Below are positions 33,936 to 44,539 of a stretch of 64,000 bases of DNA, in pieces; position 1 is the stretch's first letter, and every line of letters begins with the position of its first letter. The notes beneath the pieces were generated by a model. That model saw only the letters and a list, made by a program, of their open reading frames with translations, had not been told where the DNA came from and searched no databases. Both the position numbers and the translations under genes were made by a program. Source of the stretch: Deroplatys truncata (taxonomy: Eukaryota > Arthropoda > Insecta > Mantodea > Mantidae); contig CM060982.1 in NCBI GenBank assembly GCA_030765065.1, forward strand, positions 13,203,630-13,267,629. The letters run 5' to 3'.

Positions 33936-34213
33936 CTCATGAAGGTTAATATAACTGAGAGTAGGAGTCGATTAAATACTTGAAAGGTTGCACTCGCCAC
34001 ATTAATATGCAGAAAGTTTTTGTAGGCTGTTGCCTACATCATCAACTGTGTGTCCGGTTTCTTCATGGTAAGATGGGCTTCAACAATTTGTTATATGCAT
34101 TTATCTTGATTGGAATTTCAAAATTCATTACAAGTTTTACATGTTTCAGGATAAAGTTCTCCCATACATCTAATTCCTTTGGGCTTCTGGTGGTTTTTAG
34201 TAGTTTTTATTAA

Positions 34214-37200
34214 TAATACTTTATTTAGAGTCGCTTTGACAGTGCGGTCTTATTGCAACTTAAATATTACATTAGCATGTGATACAGTAAGTCATTATAA
34301 TGTTTATGTTATACAATAAAAAAATCCAATATTTATAGGAAGTAATACAGTGGTAAGAGTATTCATACAACTTGAATGTGTGTTTACATTTATCAAAGTT
34401 ATGTATGTAAAAGTTTAATACAATTATATTCTTCTGTAGTAAAATGTTGACATAATATTGAGATAAGTTATCTTGATTAGGAAATAAAATGATTCACTTT
34501 TATAATTGTTCCAATGCAGATATTTTTTTCTAAAAATTGTACTATATTTCTTACACTAGTTACATCATTGAGGACGTTTGAAAGTTCTGTTGGGATCTTG
34601 TACACCTTCCTCCAGTTATATTTTGGGCATTCAATGATGATGTGTTTGATGGTTAAGTCAGTATTGCAGCTATCTATAATTTTGGAGCAGGTTTCTTGGC
34701 GAGTAGGAAAGAATAAGTAATACTGCTGTGTCCAATCTGGCTAGGGTAACTTGGTGATGTTTGAGGTTTGTGTATGAATATGCTGTCACCAAGCTCTGCC
34801 ATACTTCAGTGTTTTGGTTCGTAAGCTATTGCATTTTCCATATGTACTTTCTCTTTGATGTTTTGAATTACATCTTGATAAGGAGTACATAGTTATTGTG
34901 GGATTGCTGGATGCTTCTTTAGCCTTCTCATTCCCAGTAATCGCTGCATGTGATGGTATCCACTGTTTTTCTAGTTCGGACTGATTGTGTGTATAATGTC
35001 TGTATTTCTTGAACTAGGCAGTTCTGTGTCAACCTGTCTTGAATTGCTGTAGTAGCAGTTAGTGAATTGGTGAAGATTAAATAGGAGGTCTATTCGTTGG
35101 TTTGTGATATTGTTATGAGAGCTTCTTTGATAGCAAATCATTCACAAGAAGATATTGTGAAATTTGGTGGTAGTTTGTAGAGCATTGTATGATCCGGATA
35201 TATTACTCCACAAACATTTCCTTCTTTTGAAGATGAACCGTGTGTATAAGTTGAAACATACTTAGGATACATGTCTAGGAATTCATTGAACATTTTTGGT
35301 AAACTATTTTGTCAGTTACATTCTTGTTATGAATATGTATTTGAGTATTAACTGTCAGAATTAGCAACTTCCAGGGTTCAGCAATGTAACTGTTTATGCT
35401 TGTGGTGATGAAGGGTAGGTTGAAGTTCGTATCTTTGCTATGCTGTTGTATTTGAGTGCTAAAGGTCAGTGGTTTAGATTTATTATGGTGTTTTTCCTTC
35501 TCAGAATTTCCATGGATGTAGGACTGTATTGTTGATCCTGGGATAGATAATGCTTTAGTTGCATAGGTTAGACTTAATCGTATCCTTCAAAGTTCCAGAG
35601 TGGTTCATCTTGCTTCCGTTTAGAGACTACTGATGAGACTTGTATAAAATGCTCCAAGAGCAATTCTGAGGGCAATCGTTTGTACTGGGTTAAGTAACTT
35701 CAGAGTTGTTGATGATGCTGAGTTATGTACTATGCAGCCATAGTCTAATTTGGATCTAATCATCGCTCTGTAGATATTTATTAAAACACTGTAGTCAGCT
35801 CCCCAGTTTTTAATGGCTTAAGATTTCAGAATGTTGATTCTTCTTAAGCAACTGCTTCTTAATTCTCTAATATGTGGAAGAAACATTAATCTCTTATCAA
35901 ATAAGATACCCAGTATTTTTATGACTTTGACATTTTCTATTTTACACATATTAATGTGTAGTTCAGGGTAGTCAATAGGTGAAGTACGTCCGGAGAATGT
36001 AATGCATTTAGTTTTTTGGCTGGAAAATCTCATCCATTCATTTTTTACCATTTTTCAAGACCATTAAGCATTTTTTGCAGAATTTCTTTGGTGGTACACA
36101 TATTCTTTCCTTTGCAGAAAATAGTTAAATTGTCTGCCAAAAGACAGACTTCAGCAAGTGAATTGATGTAGGAGGTTGTTATTTACTGCAATTAGAAAAA
36201 GTGTTACACTCAGTATTGATCCTCTTATCTCTTTCGACAACATTCCATTAGCTCTAATATGTATCTTTCTATTTTCTAGAAAATTATAAATAAATAAAAT
36301 AATATTTCCTTTTATACGATTTTTGAATAAGTATTTCCAAGAGATGTTTTCTACAGATCCTGTTGTAAGCCTTTTCTATATCTAGGCTAATTACCATCAT
36401 ATGTTGAGAGTTCTGAAAAGCTTTCCTTATTTCCATTTTCAAAATTACAAGACTGTCTGTATTGGGGTGGTGTTGGCAAAATGCATTCTGTTCAGTAATG
36501 AAAACCTTTTCCTTTTCCAGTGTCCAACGTAATTGTTTATTTATGATCTTTTCCATAATGTTACATACTGTGCATGTTAAAGCAATTGGACGATAATGCT
36601 CTGATCTAGTGGTCCTTGTTAGGTTTGTGTAAAGGTATGATTGTGGCTCTATGCCATTGGTGAGAAAATACTTTCTTGGTCCGTATATAATTGTATATAT
36701 CCTTCAGATAATTTAAGACAATAGGTGGAAGCTGTTGGATCATTCCATATAAAATATCTGGGCCAGGGCTTGAAGATTGGCAGGTATGGAGTGCTGTTGT
36801 TAACTCAGATGTGGATATTTTCTCATATAAGTATCATTAAAATCTTCAAAAGTATACACAGGAGGGAGATTGTCAGGCTTTCTGTTGTTTTCCAAGAATT
36901 TGTTTGTCAAAATGTATGTCACTAGTAAGAGCCGAAAAAGTATCAGCTAGAGAATGAGCTATTACTTGGGATTCTGTTAATAATTGTACCTTGCTCATTT
37001 ATAAGGCAATTAATTAGAAATCCACAAGGTTTCCACAAATTTTCTTTATTTTATTCCACATTAGTTTTTGTTGTGTTTGATGATTCAAGGAGGAAATGAA
37101 TTTCAACCATGAATTTCTTGCTTTGGATCGCAATTTTAAAACATTCACTTTATTTTCCTTTGAAGGATTTATTGTGTATGTGTAATAAGCTTTATTTGTA

Positions 37201-37856
37201 TTAATAATGGCTGTTTTACAATCTTCATTTCACGATGGTATGTTTCTATTATTATGTAGATTCGTCTATTTAGGAATACTGAGCTCAGATTGGATTAGTA
37301 AATTTGAGAAGTTTTCAACTATTTGATTTATATGGAGGTTTGACCATTGGCTTTGCTGTGGTAGTGGTGTAATATTTTTACTTATTAGAGACTTAAATTT
37401 TTCCCAATTAGCTTTATCTGTATTCCATTTAGATGCTCGACAGTATACCAACTTTGTGTTATCCATGTTAATTAAAATAGGAAAATGGTCACTATCAAAT
37501 AATGTAGAGTATACTGACCATGTCAATGAACGTGCTATATCAGGAGTACAAATTGTTAGATCAATACTACTGAAAGAATTTTTTGTTACAGAGTAGTGTA
37601 TTGGCCTACTATTGTTAAGCCATATTAGTTCCGAATTGAAAAGTAGCGGTTCAATAGTTTTTCCTCTTGAATCAGTATTATTATTTCCCCAAAGGCTGCT
37701 AGGGCATTGAAGTCACCCATTAATAAAAAGGGTTTGGGTGATTGCTTTATTAGCTCATTTAGAGTAGAGAAATTAATTTCATTGCTGTTTGGCAAGTATA
37801 TACTGCATATGCAAATATAAATGTTTACAATGACAGATACTGCAACTGCTTCGTAA
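34214..37856 (-). mobile_element. RNase H-type LINE (I-like), decayed
   Basis: Minus strand, domains in order: APE endonuclease (FLLMGDFNAL at about 37740-37710, TLFDSDHFPILINM at 37495); RT with SSPGPDILYGMI (36790-36750), QNAFCQHHPNTDSLVILKME and VISLDIEKAYNRICR (36480-36350, catalytic block A), TKCITFSGR and VKVIKILGILFDKRLMF (36010-35890); and, in 35350-34880, an RNase H-like tail with AAITGNEKAKEAS. The catalytic FADD box reads LLADNL (decayed). APE, RT and RNase H in this order is typical of the I/Nimb/Ingi group; I name no clade. Stops and indels throughout. The frames 37266-37526, 36284-36556 and 35818-36051 are its longest intact pieces. Confidence 0.7.
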
Positions 37857-38383
37857 TTGGTGTTCAGTGGAATGCTTCTCTGTGATACATTGCTTTTAAT
37901 GAATGTTTTATCTCACTTAGAAAACTGGTTAACTTCAATAAACCTAGAAAGGCATGAAGTTCGAGAACTGAAGAAGCTAATGACAATCTGCATTGAACAA
38001 TTTGTATTGCAGTTTCTCAATCAGTTCTATAAAAAAGACTCTGAACTAGCAATGTGCAACCCTTTATCACCCTTCTTAGCCGACTTATTCATGAGAACTG
38101 TGAAACACACATTTGCAGAACCTTCAATCACATTTTTAAAGCATGGCGCCATTATGTAGATGATGTGATCGCTATAGAAAATTGTAGATTTTTAGACGGT
38201 GCCCTCAAATTGTTAAACCTTCAGGAAACCACAATAAATGTCACTATGCATACAGAAACCGACAAACTGCCACCCTTTTTAGACTTAAAGCTAAGATGCA
38301 AAGCAGACAAGTTTGAATTTGGAATTTATAAGAAGACAAGAACTATATTAAAGACAACGGATTCAACCCCAACCAACATAAGC
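37857..38383 (+). pseudogene. PLE reverse transcriptase palm fragment
   Basis: Two overlapping + frames. The first reads NPLSPFLADLFM, the 'MG-PLSP--Adl-m' block of PLE RTs; the second reads AWRHYVDDVIAIE with an intact YVDD catalytic box, then FLDGALKLLNLQETTINVTM and KLPPFLDLKLR, the block after the palm. One frameshift lies at 38060-38160. It breaks at 38383 where the gypsy LTR begins; the four bases before it (AAGC) are the target duplication. Confidence 0.8.
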
Positions 38384-39348
38384 TGCGAGTGTGTTTCTTA
38401 TAATGTTTGTGTATTTGTGTTTACTTCACGCGTTGAAACCATCTTGTGACGTCATTCATTTGTTAGGTTTGCTAGCTCCATCTGGTGTTAGCAATTTGCG
38501 GCAGTATTAGTTTTTTCTTGTTTAAAAAAAAATGCTACTGTTATTTTATTTAATTTTGGTTCTTTGTCCTCCGGCTAGCTATTATCCTTTTGGTCAAGCA
38601 CTTCTCTATATACAGGTTGTGTAAACGGAAAGGAATCTTTTATCCAAAGATAACACTGATGAAGAAATTTGTTTTACACTTTTATTGTCGAACACATTAA
38701 CTATCACATTTACACATTGATCTTGACACTCGCCAAACTGAAACTGTTATAATAACTTCATTACTGATAATTCTTAATTCGCGTACTTCAACTTTTTGTA
38801 TAATTAACTTTATAACACTTGAGATTTTTCATAACTCTGTTACGCGTAACCTGCAAATTGATATCCGAAGTGTGCCGTACAAATACTTTCGACGAACTGA
38901 CGGGAATGCGACGTGTAGTGTACAAAGGATTTTGATGAACTGACGGGGTCTACCTCTAACCTACTCTTTTTATACTCCTTCACCCAGATATGCCTAAAGA
39001 TTATAACTGAACTGCAATTGGCTAATAAAACGCGCCAACATTAGCGTCTATTTTTATATCCAATGAAAATTATGAATACATATGCTCTAGGGAAATGTTC
39101 CAGAAGATTCTAAAAGAAAAACGCGCCAATATTACGTAACTTCCTCGTTTCCAATAATGATAAACAGCTCACCCCCTCGCTGCATTATTGCACGCTATTA
39201 TTGTCAGTTTCAGTAAGGCCCTATAAACTTACTTCTCAACAATAATTACAATCAATAAACATCTCAAATCAATGTCACATAAAAATGCATATTCATATTA
39301 CAATCATTATTTACATTTAAGTAATTTGTGATACAAATTACTGCATCA
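38384..39348 (-). repeat. 3' LTR of the gypsy element
   Basis: 965 bp, TG...CA type ends (reads TGATGCAG at its 5' end on the minus strand). Inside, on the minus strand: GTATAAAAAGAGTAGG (TATA region, near 38980). Differs from the partner at a handful of sites, among them 38423, 38697, 38780, 38830, 39135 and 39284 (approximate), most of them CpG transitions. A larger difference lies at the extreme left end (38384-38396). Confidence 0.9.
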
Positions 39349-40048
39349 TATGCCCCACTAGAAACATAATTATAAATATTTACAACTTGTTTGGAAATTT
39401 TATAATTGGGTTTTTAGTCTCCTAAATCTTGGAACACACGCTATCACTTTCACTTAACACATCACACGTATTTAACACACGACATATGTTTTGTCTTTAT
39501 CTTGCCACTACTTACTGGCTCTGGTTTAATGTGTTTAGACATTAATCTGACATCACAAAATTTTTTTTTTTATAGCAAATACTATACCCTGAATTATTTA
39601 GTTACTGTTACAAAATTATTTACTTTCTTATATTGTTGACAACAATTTGTGCATTTAAGAATTTTTGTAATTACTATACATATTTACTAAAATATTCACC
39701 CTCTACACAAATATATTTACATCTCTTAAATCTAGACACTGTTTCACATGTTCTGTTTGCTACATAAGTATTTGTTTTAATTACTTTTAACCCATTTTTG
39801 TTGTTTTGTACTGTATATTCACAATACTCTTGGAATTATATCTACGTACTTTACTAACATCATGCTTTATTTCAAATGCTGTTACAGTTACAAATAAAAT
39901 GTTATTTTCCTTTTAAACATTTAGTTATGTCCAAAATTTATTTCTCCTTTCTTATGACATACATACATACATAATTAACCCTCTTACGTTCCAATACATT
40001 GCTCTGCATTTCGTCTTTAACTATCCAGCATTTACTATTTATCATCTT
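39349..40048 (-). other. Gypsy 3' untranslated segment, no envelope gene
   Basis: About 700 bp of AT-rich sequence between the end of pol and the 3' LTR. No membrane-protein frame, signal peptide or splice pattern seen, so the element is a retrotransposon rather than an errantivirus-type element. Confidence 0.6.
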
Positions 40049-40852
40049 CTATCTATCATCTTTGTCTTCTGTTTCACCTTTATCGCCATTGTTGTATGGT
40101 TTCAGCATCTCAATATGGAACTTTCCAATGCTTTTTCGAGTTGTTGGATTACATAACTCATATGTATTTGTTCCATATACTTCAACAACTTCATATGGTC
40201 CATGGTATTTGAGAAACATTCGCCAATAAAGTTTATTTGCTTTATCCGACAATTTCTTGGTTTTAACCAAAACTAAATCTCCTATTTTTATCCTTCATTC
40301 CTTTCTCTTCTTTTCTTCATGTTTAATTTTTCTTTTTATGGCCTTTTTCTTCATCCTCTCGAATGCTTTTCGGAACATCTCTTCTTCTGTTTGTGGTATC
40401 GAGTGCGCATCTGGAATGGCTTCTGGAATTTTCTTACACATTGTATTGATCTTTTTTCCCAACTTAAGTTCACATGGTTTGTATCCTGTCACATTGTTTA
40501 CGGTTTCATTTAGTAGATTCTGAACGAAATTCACATATCCATACCATTGGGTTTGTTTTCGATGACACAGCACCCTTAAATAATTTGAAATTTCCTTAAT
40601 TTCCCTCTCCACTGGGTTGGAGTTCGGTCTGTATCTTGACGAAAAATATTGTTTAATGCCATTTTCTTTCAGTCCATCCATAAATTTTTTTTCCTGTGAA
40701 GTATGAAGCATTATCGCTCAATACAGATTGAATAGGTCCTTCTTCTATCACATATGACTTGAGTAGTCTATTCAAACATGCTAAACCTGTAGGTTTTCTC
40801 AAAGGGTAAATTCTTACATATTTGCTGAATATATCATAACAGACAAATATAT
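40049..40852 (-). pseudogene. Gypsy integrase C-terminal half
   Basis: Resumes the integrase after the PLE: from 40852 leftwards KYIFVCYDIFSKYVRIYPLR, then the second aspartate in the SDNASYF block, then GIKQYFSSRYRPNSNPVERE with the catalytic glutamate (ER/E), followed by LRVLCHRKQTQWYGYVNFVQ and a lysine-rich C-terminus. The frame 40711-40295 opens only after a run of eight T at 40685-40692 on the + strand; the aspartate block sits in another frame, so a one-base slip in this run broke it. A last frame (40270-40049) reads LYWRMFLKYHGPYEVVEVYG, the GPY/F-like C-terminal module of gypsy/chromovirus integrases. Confidence 0.8.
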
Positions 40853-41820
40853 TTTTTATTTAAAGGTGAGTCGAAATTGTTACACTAACATCACTTAAGT
40901 TTACTCACTTAACATGTTTCGGGAAACAGTTGTTCCCATCCTCAGAAGGTTAATTCGACTGGCCCGTGTTGTTGGTGTTTCCGTTTTTTGGACTGGATCC
41001 TGTGGTGTCATCTTGTGGTGGAGAAATGTACTTCCAGAGAGGATTTGGTGGCGGCAAATCAAACTATTGACAAAAAAATTGCAAAATTCAAACGACAGAT
41101 GCACATCAGAAACACAACAAATCTCAGCCAGCAAGATAAAGAGCTAAAGTTCAAGAAATTCACATACCACCCAGGAACATTTCACAAATTTAAGAAGATT
41201 TTCATGAAACATAACATCAGCCTAGCTCCACAGAACAAATTTAACATAGAGAAATTACTTTGTAACAATTTAAAAGACCCCATTCCACAAGACAAAAAAG
41301 CTGGAATCTATAAAATCAATTGTTCAGATTGCAATAAAGTATACATTGGTAAGACAAAAAGAAACCTAGAAACTAGGCTAAAGGAGCACATGAGATGTAT
41401 TAAATACAAACAAATGGACAAATCTGCAGTTTCACACCATTTTTGGATCACTAATCACAACATCAAACCCAATATTACATTAGTCAAACCAGCCAAATTT
41501 GCAGCTGAATTAGATGCATGGGAGAAGATCACCATTCTAAAACACAACACAAATCTAATGAATTTTGATTTGCCGCCACCAAATCCTCTCTGGAAGTACA
41601 TTTCTCCACCACAAGATGCCACCACAGGATCCAGTCCAAAAAACGGAAACACCAACAACATGGGCCAGTCGAATTAACCTTCTGAGGATGGGAACAACTG
41701 TTTCCCGAAACATGTTAAGTGAGTAAACTTAAGTGATGTTAGTGTAACAATTTCGACTCACCTTTAAATAAATTCAATACACATCACTGTTTCTAGCTTC
41801 TTTTCATTACAATACATACG
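40853..41820 (+). mobile_element. Young fold-back Penelope-like element inside the gypsy integrase
   Basis: 968 bp, flanked by AGACAAATATAT at 40841-40852 and 41821-41832 (12-bp target duplication). The first ~208 bp (40857-41064) are the reverse complement of 41564-41771, nearly perfect, so its 5' end is an inverted copy of its own 3' end. The unique part carries the GIY-YIG endonuclease. Each arm holds one hammerhead-like core (40905-40951 minus, 41676-41722 plus). This arrangement matches the inverted pseudo-LTRs known in PLEs. Confidence 0.9.
40988..41677 (+). CDS. PLE GIY-YIG endonuclease, truncated
   Basis: 229 codons open; the first ~25 lie in the inverted arm and are not real protein. 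The real part begins around KKIAKFKRQMHIRNTT, continues through FHKFKKIFMKHNISLAPQNK to KAGIYKINCSDCNKVYIGKT (GIY...YIG with the CxxC pair typical of PLE endonucleases) and RNLETRLKEHMRCIKYKQMD (catalytic Arg), SAVSHHFW and AAELDAWEKITILKH (the Glu-containing helix). The domain is complete and undamaged. PLEs need this endonuclease with a RT for insertion; the RT half is missing here because of 5' truncation, so the copy cannot move alone. This is the best-preserved PLE sequence in the window. Confidence 0.9.
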   Translation: MDWILWCHLVVEKCTSREDLVAANQTIDKKIAKFKRQMHIRNTTNLSQQDKELKFKKFTYHPGTFHKFKKIFMKHNISLAPQNKFNIEKLLCNNLKDPIPQDKKAGIYKINCSDCNKVYIGKTKRNLETRLKEHMRCIKYKQMDKSAVSHHFWITNHNIKPNITLVKPAKFAAELDAWEKITILKHNTNLMNFDLPPPNPLWKYISPPQDATTGSSPKNGNTNNMGQSN

Positions 41821-43663
41821 AGACAAATATATATTTATTTCCAAATTGACTTGGAGGCATCGGACCATGAATATCAATACTAATTACGCATCTCGGCTTA
41901 TCCCTTATAACCGAATTAGTCTCAAATGCATATGCTGCATTTATTTGCTTTGCCTTCTGACACAGGTTGCAGCACGATATAAATTTTCGAACTTTCTGAC
42001 TCAATTTGGATATGTATAAATTCTCTAAAATCATAGAAGTTGTCTGGTCCGTCCCTGAGTGTGCTAACCCTTCGTGAAAATTCTTAATTAGTTCCTTTTC
42101 CATGCTTTTCGGAACCATTACCTTCCAACTAGGCACTTCTTTTCCATGCTTCTTGTATAATGTCCCATCCCGAATTGCTACAATTTCTTTCTTTGCCTCT
42201 TCAATTAGTGGTGCCTTTTCTTTAAGTTCTAATAATTTTGCGTCCTCATTTTGAATTTCCCCTATATTTTTCAATTTTCTAATCATTTCTTTGCTTAAAG
42301 GAATTTCAATTGTCAATATTTTGACTTCATTTCTAGGCCTTTCAATGTTTTCGGGAATTTGTGGGTTGTAGTTCAATCCTGATAGCAAATCACTGAAGGT
42401 ATTATTTTTGCCAGGAATGTGTATAATCTCAATATCGAATGCAGATATTGCATGAATGTATCTAGCAAGTTTTCCACTACATAATCTACACCGTTGTATG
42501 AAAGTTAAGCTGATGTGGTCTGAATATACTTTCACCTTTTGCTGATAAATATAGGTTTTAAAATGAATTAATGAGAAATATAGTGCTCCAATTTCTAGCT
42601 GAGTCACTGAAGAATTCCTCTCAATATTTGTAAGTCCTCTAGAAGCTGTACTAATGACGTGAAAGTCATTGTTGATGTCTCGCTGTCCTAAAATTCTGGC
42701 ATATCCTTGCATTGATGCGTCGACATAAATCTCATATTCTAAATCTTCTCTGGGCCTCTCGAGCAATATGGACTTAGCAAAGAGTTCTTTTACTCTCTCA
42801 AAACATTTCTGATGATCCTCTGTCCATTTCCACTTATTGTTCTTTCGGAGTAGCTGCCGCAGTGGTTCTATTTCAGCCGAATACCTTGGTACGAACTTAC
42901 TCTGAAAGTTCAATACCCCTAAGAGACGTCTAATTTGTTTTACGTTCCTTGGTGATGGAATTTTCATTATTGCTTCTATTCTTTTCTGATCAGGTCTTAT
43001 ACCTCGTTCATCCACTACATAACCCAGAAAATTTATTTCCTTAACACAAAATTTTGATTTTAGTATGTTCACAGTCATACCATGTTGTTGCAGTTTATTT
43101 AACACATAATGGACATTATTCATGTGTTCTTCAAATGTTTGACTAATGATGAGGAAGTCGTCAATATACTTTATTAAAAAGTCATCTGCAGAATTTCCAA
43201 AGATACTGTGAATGACTCTCAAAAATCCACTTCCTGAGTTCTTTAAACCAAAAGGATTTACACAAAAACGATACTGGATCCCCGAGTATTGAAATGAAGT
43301 GTAATCACGCACTTGTGGATCTAATTCCACTTGCCAATATGATGCAGTGAGGTCAATGGATGTCAAAAATCTCCCTCTTGAAAGTTTCGTAATTAATTGT
43401 TCAATTCCTTCACTTTGAAAATGATCAGGCTTCATATACTTGTTGACATATCTACCGTCTAATGTTAATCTCAAACTACCATCTCGTTTAATACTCCAAC
43501 AGATTGAATTTATGTATTGAGAATTACTTTGCTCAATAATCCCATTTTCTAACATGCTATTTATTAGTTGTCTAGCTTTGTCCCGAAGACTTATAGGTAA
43601 ATTGTCATACTTGTGCCTATATGGTGGTACGTCTTCTACTTGAAATTGTATGCTGATATACAT
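41807..43663 (-). CDS. Gypsy pol: reverse transcriptase, RNase H, integrase start
   Basis: 618 codons. RT: ARQLINSMLENGIIEQSNSQ, SIDLTASYWQVELD (first Asp block), FCVNPFGLKNSGSGF and the catalytic FLIKYIDDFLIIS (YIDD). After the RT, KSKFCVKEINFLGYVVDERG (connection). RNase H: YEIYVDASMQGYARILGQRD with its first Asp, and VYSDHISLTF. Integrase: H-x4-H in HEGLAHSG, C-x2-C in CCNLC (HHCC finger), then CVISIDIHGPMPPSQF with the first catalytic Asp. The frame stops where the PLE sits (41821) and homology resumes at 40852. At its start it overlaps the protease frame: one extra T in the run at 43643-43645 separates the two, so a single pol frame was broken by a 1-bp indel. Confidence 0.9.
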   Translation of the reverse strand: MYISIQFQVEDVPPYRHKYDNLPISLRDKARQLINSMLENGIIEQSNSQYINSICWSIKRDGSLRLTLDGRYVNKYMKPDHFQSEGIEQLITKLSRGRFLTSIDLTASYWQVELDPQVRDYTSFQYSGIQYRFCVNPFGLKNSGSGFLRVIHSIFGNSADDFLIKYIDDFLIISQTFEEHMNNVHYVLNKLQQHGMTVNILKSKFCVKEINFLGYVVDERGIRPDQKRIEAIMKIPSPRNVKQIRRLLGVLNFQSKFVPRYSAEIEPLRQLLRKNNKWKWTEDHQKCFERVKELFAKSILLERPREDLEYEIYVDASMQGYARILGQRDINNDFHVISTASRGLTNIERNSSVTQLEIGALYFSLIHFKTYIYQQKVKVYSDHISLTFIQRCRLCSGKLARYIHAISAFDIEIIHIPGKNNTFSDLLSGLNYNPQIPENIERPRNEVKILTIEIPLSKEMIRKLKNIGEIQNEDAKLLELKEKAPLIEEAKKEIVAIRDGTLYKKHGKEVPSWKVMVPKSMEKELIKNFHEGLAHSGTDQTTSMILENLYISKLSQKVRKFISCCNLCQKAKQINAAYAFETNSVIRDKPRCVISIDIHGPMPPSQFGNKYIFVSYVL

Positions 43664-44471
43664 TACATCTGCCTGGGATATTACTAAATACTGAACTATT
43701 GTTCATCAAAACATCATGAAGGATTTGTTTTTGCGTTATCGTAATATTATAAGCTTCTTCACACTTGTGTATTATTTCCTCATTTCTCTTCTCTTCCCAT
43801 CTGTTGTCTGTCTCGCTCACATGGTCATCTTTTGTTTGGATTGTAAATTTCTCTACTTTCTCTGGCATTTCTGCTAGCTGTCGGAAATATGGCGTGGTAT
43901 TCCCTTCATATTCTGTGACTACCTGCTTTATCTGACTATTTGTATCAGTCTCTGTTATTTGTACAAAAAACTCTTGGTCACAAAGATTTTTCTCATCCTT
44001 TGTCATCTCAATCACAGAAACTTTCTCTTTTATAAAAGGTACCTTTATTTCTCTATCTTCTTTTGTTATTTTTAACTCTTCATGTTTAAAATCTATACGT
44101 GCTTCATATTCATGTAGGAAGTCACATCCTATAATTATGTCACAAATCAGATGGTTTACAATTAGAAACATAACCTCAAAATTCTCTCCGCCGATAAGTA
44201 TGTTAAGTAGAGCTTGTGTTTTTATGACCTGTGTCGTTCTTCCGATTGCAACACGACAAACTAAATTACTAGTGGGAAGAGCCATAATTTTGTTACCTTC
44301 ATTAATCAAATTTATGTAAAATTTCTGTGAGCAAATTGAAGCTGACGAACCAGAATCTATAGTTGCAATGATCTCTTTCTTCGCAATTTCTATCCTAATA
44401 TGAGGTGACTCGAAATTTTCTCCTTTATCTTGTGTTGCTGCAATCTTATTACAGGGTGTGTGTGTAGGCAT
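43617..44471 (-). CDS. Gypsy pol: aspartic protease region
   Basis: 284 codons. The retropepsin active site reads IATIDSGSSASICSQKF (D-S-G), and the flap/second part includes LICDIIIGCDFLHEYEARID (the 'iIG-DFL' strand). The C-terminal half, NSSVFSNIPGRCNVYQHTI, already belongs to the RT lead-in. The following domain continues in the frame that begins at 43663, shifted by one base. Homology may begin a little before the first Met at 44471 because the gag frame ends at 44540 only 69 bases away. Confidence 0.85.
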   Translation of the reverse strand: MPTHTPCNKIAATQDKGENFESPHIRIEIAKKEIIATIDSGSSASICSQKFYINLINEGNKIMALPTSNLVCRVAIGRTTQVIKTQALLNILIGGENFEVMFLIVNHLICDIIIGCDFLHEYEARIDFKHEELKITKEDREIKVPFIKEKVSVIEMTKDEKNLCDQEFFVQITETDTNSQIKQVVTEYEGNTTPYFRQLAEMPEKVEKFTIQTKDDHVSETDNRWEEKRNEEIIHKCEEAYNITITQKQILHDVLMNNSSVFSNIPGRCNVYQHTISSRRRTTI

Positions 44472-44539
44472 ATTATTTGTATTGGTAATGAATACTGAAT
44501 TATTAAAGACGTCCTGAGAACCTACTGCACAGGAGTCTA

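Noticed and set aside
39349..40048. Envelope gene of an errantivirus-type element
   Set aside because: No frame of suitable length, no signal peptide, no membrane anchor between pol and the 3' LTR.
39999..40523. + strand frames with long hydrophobic Phe/Leu/Ser stretches that resemble membrane proteins
   Set aside because: They are antisense to the lysine- and glutamate-rich integrase C-terminus of the gypsy element.
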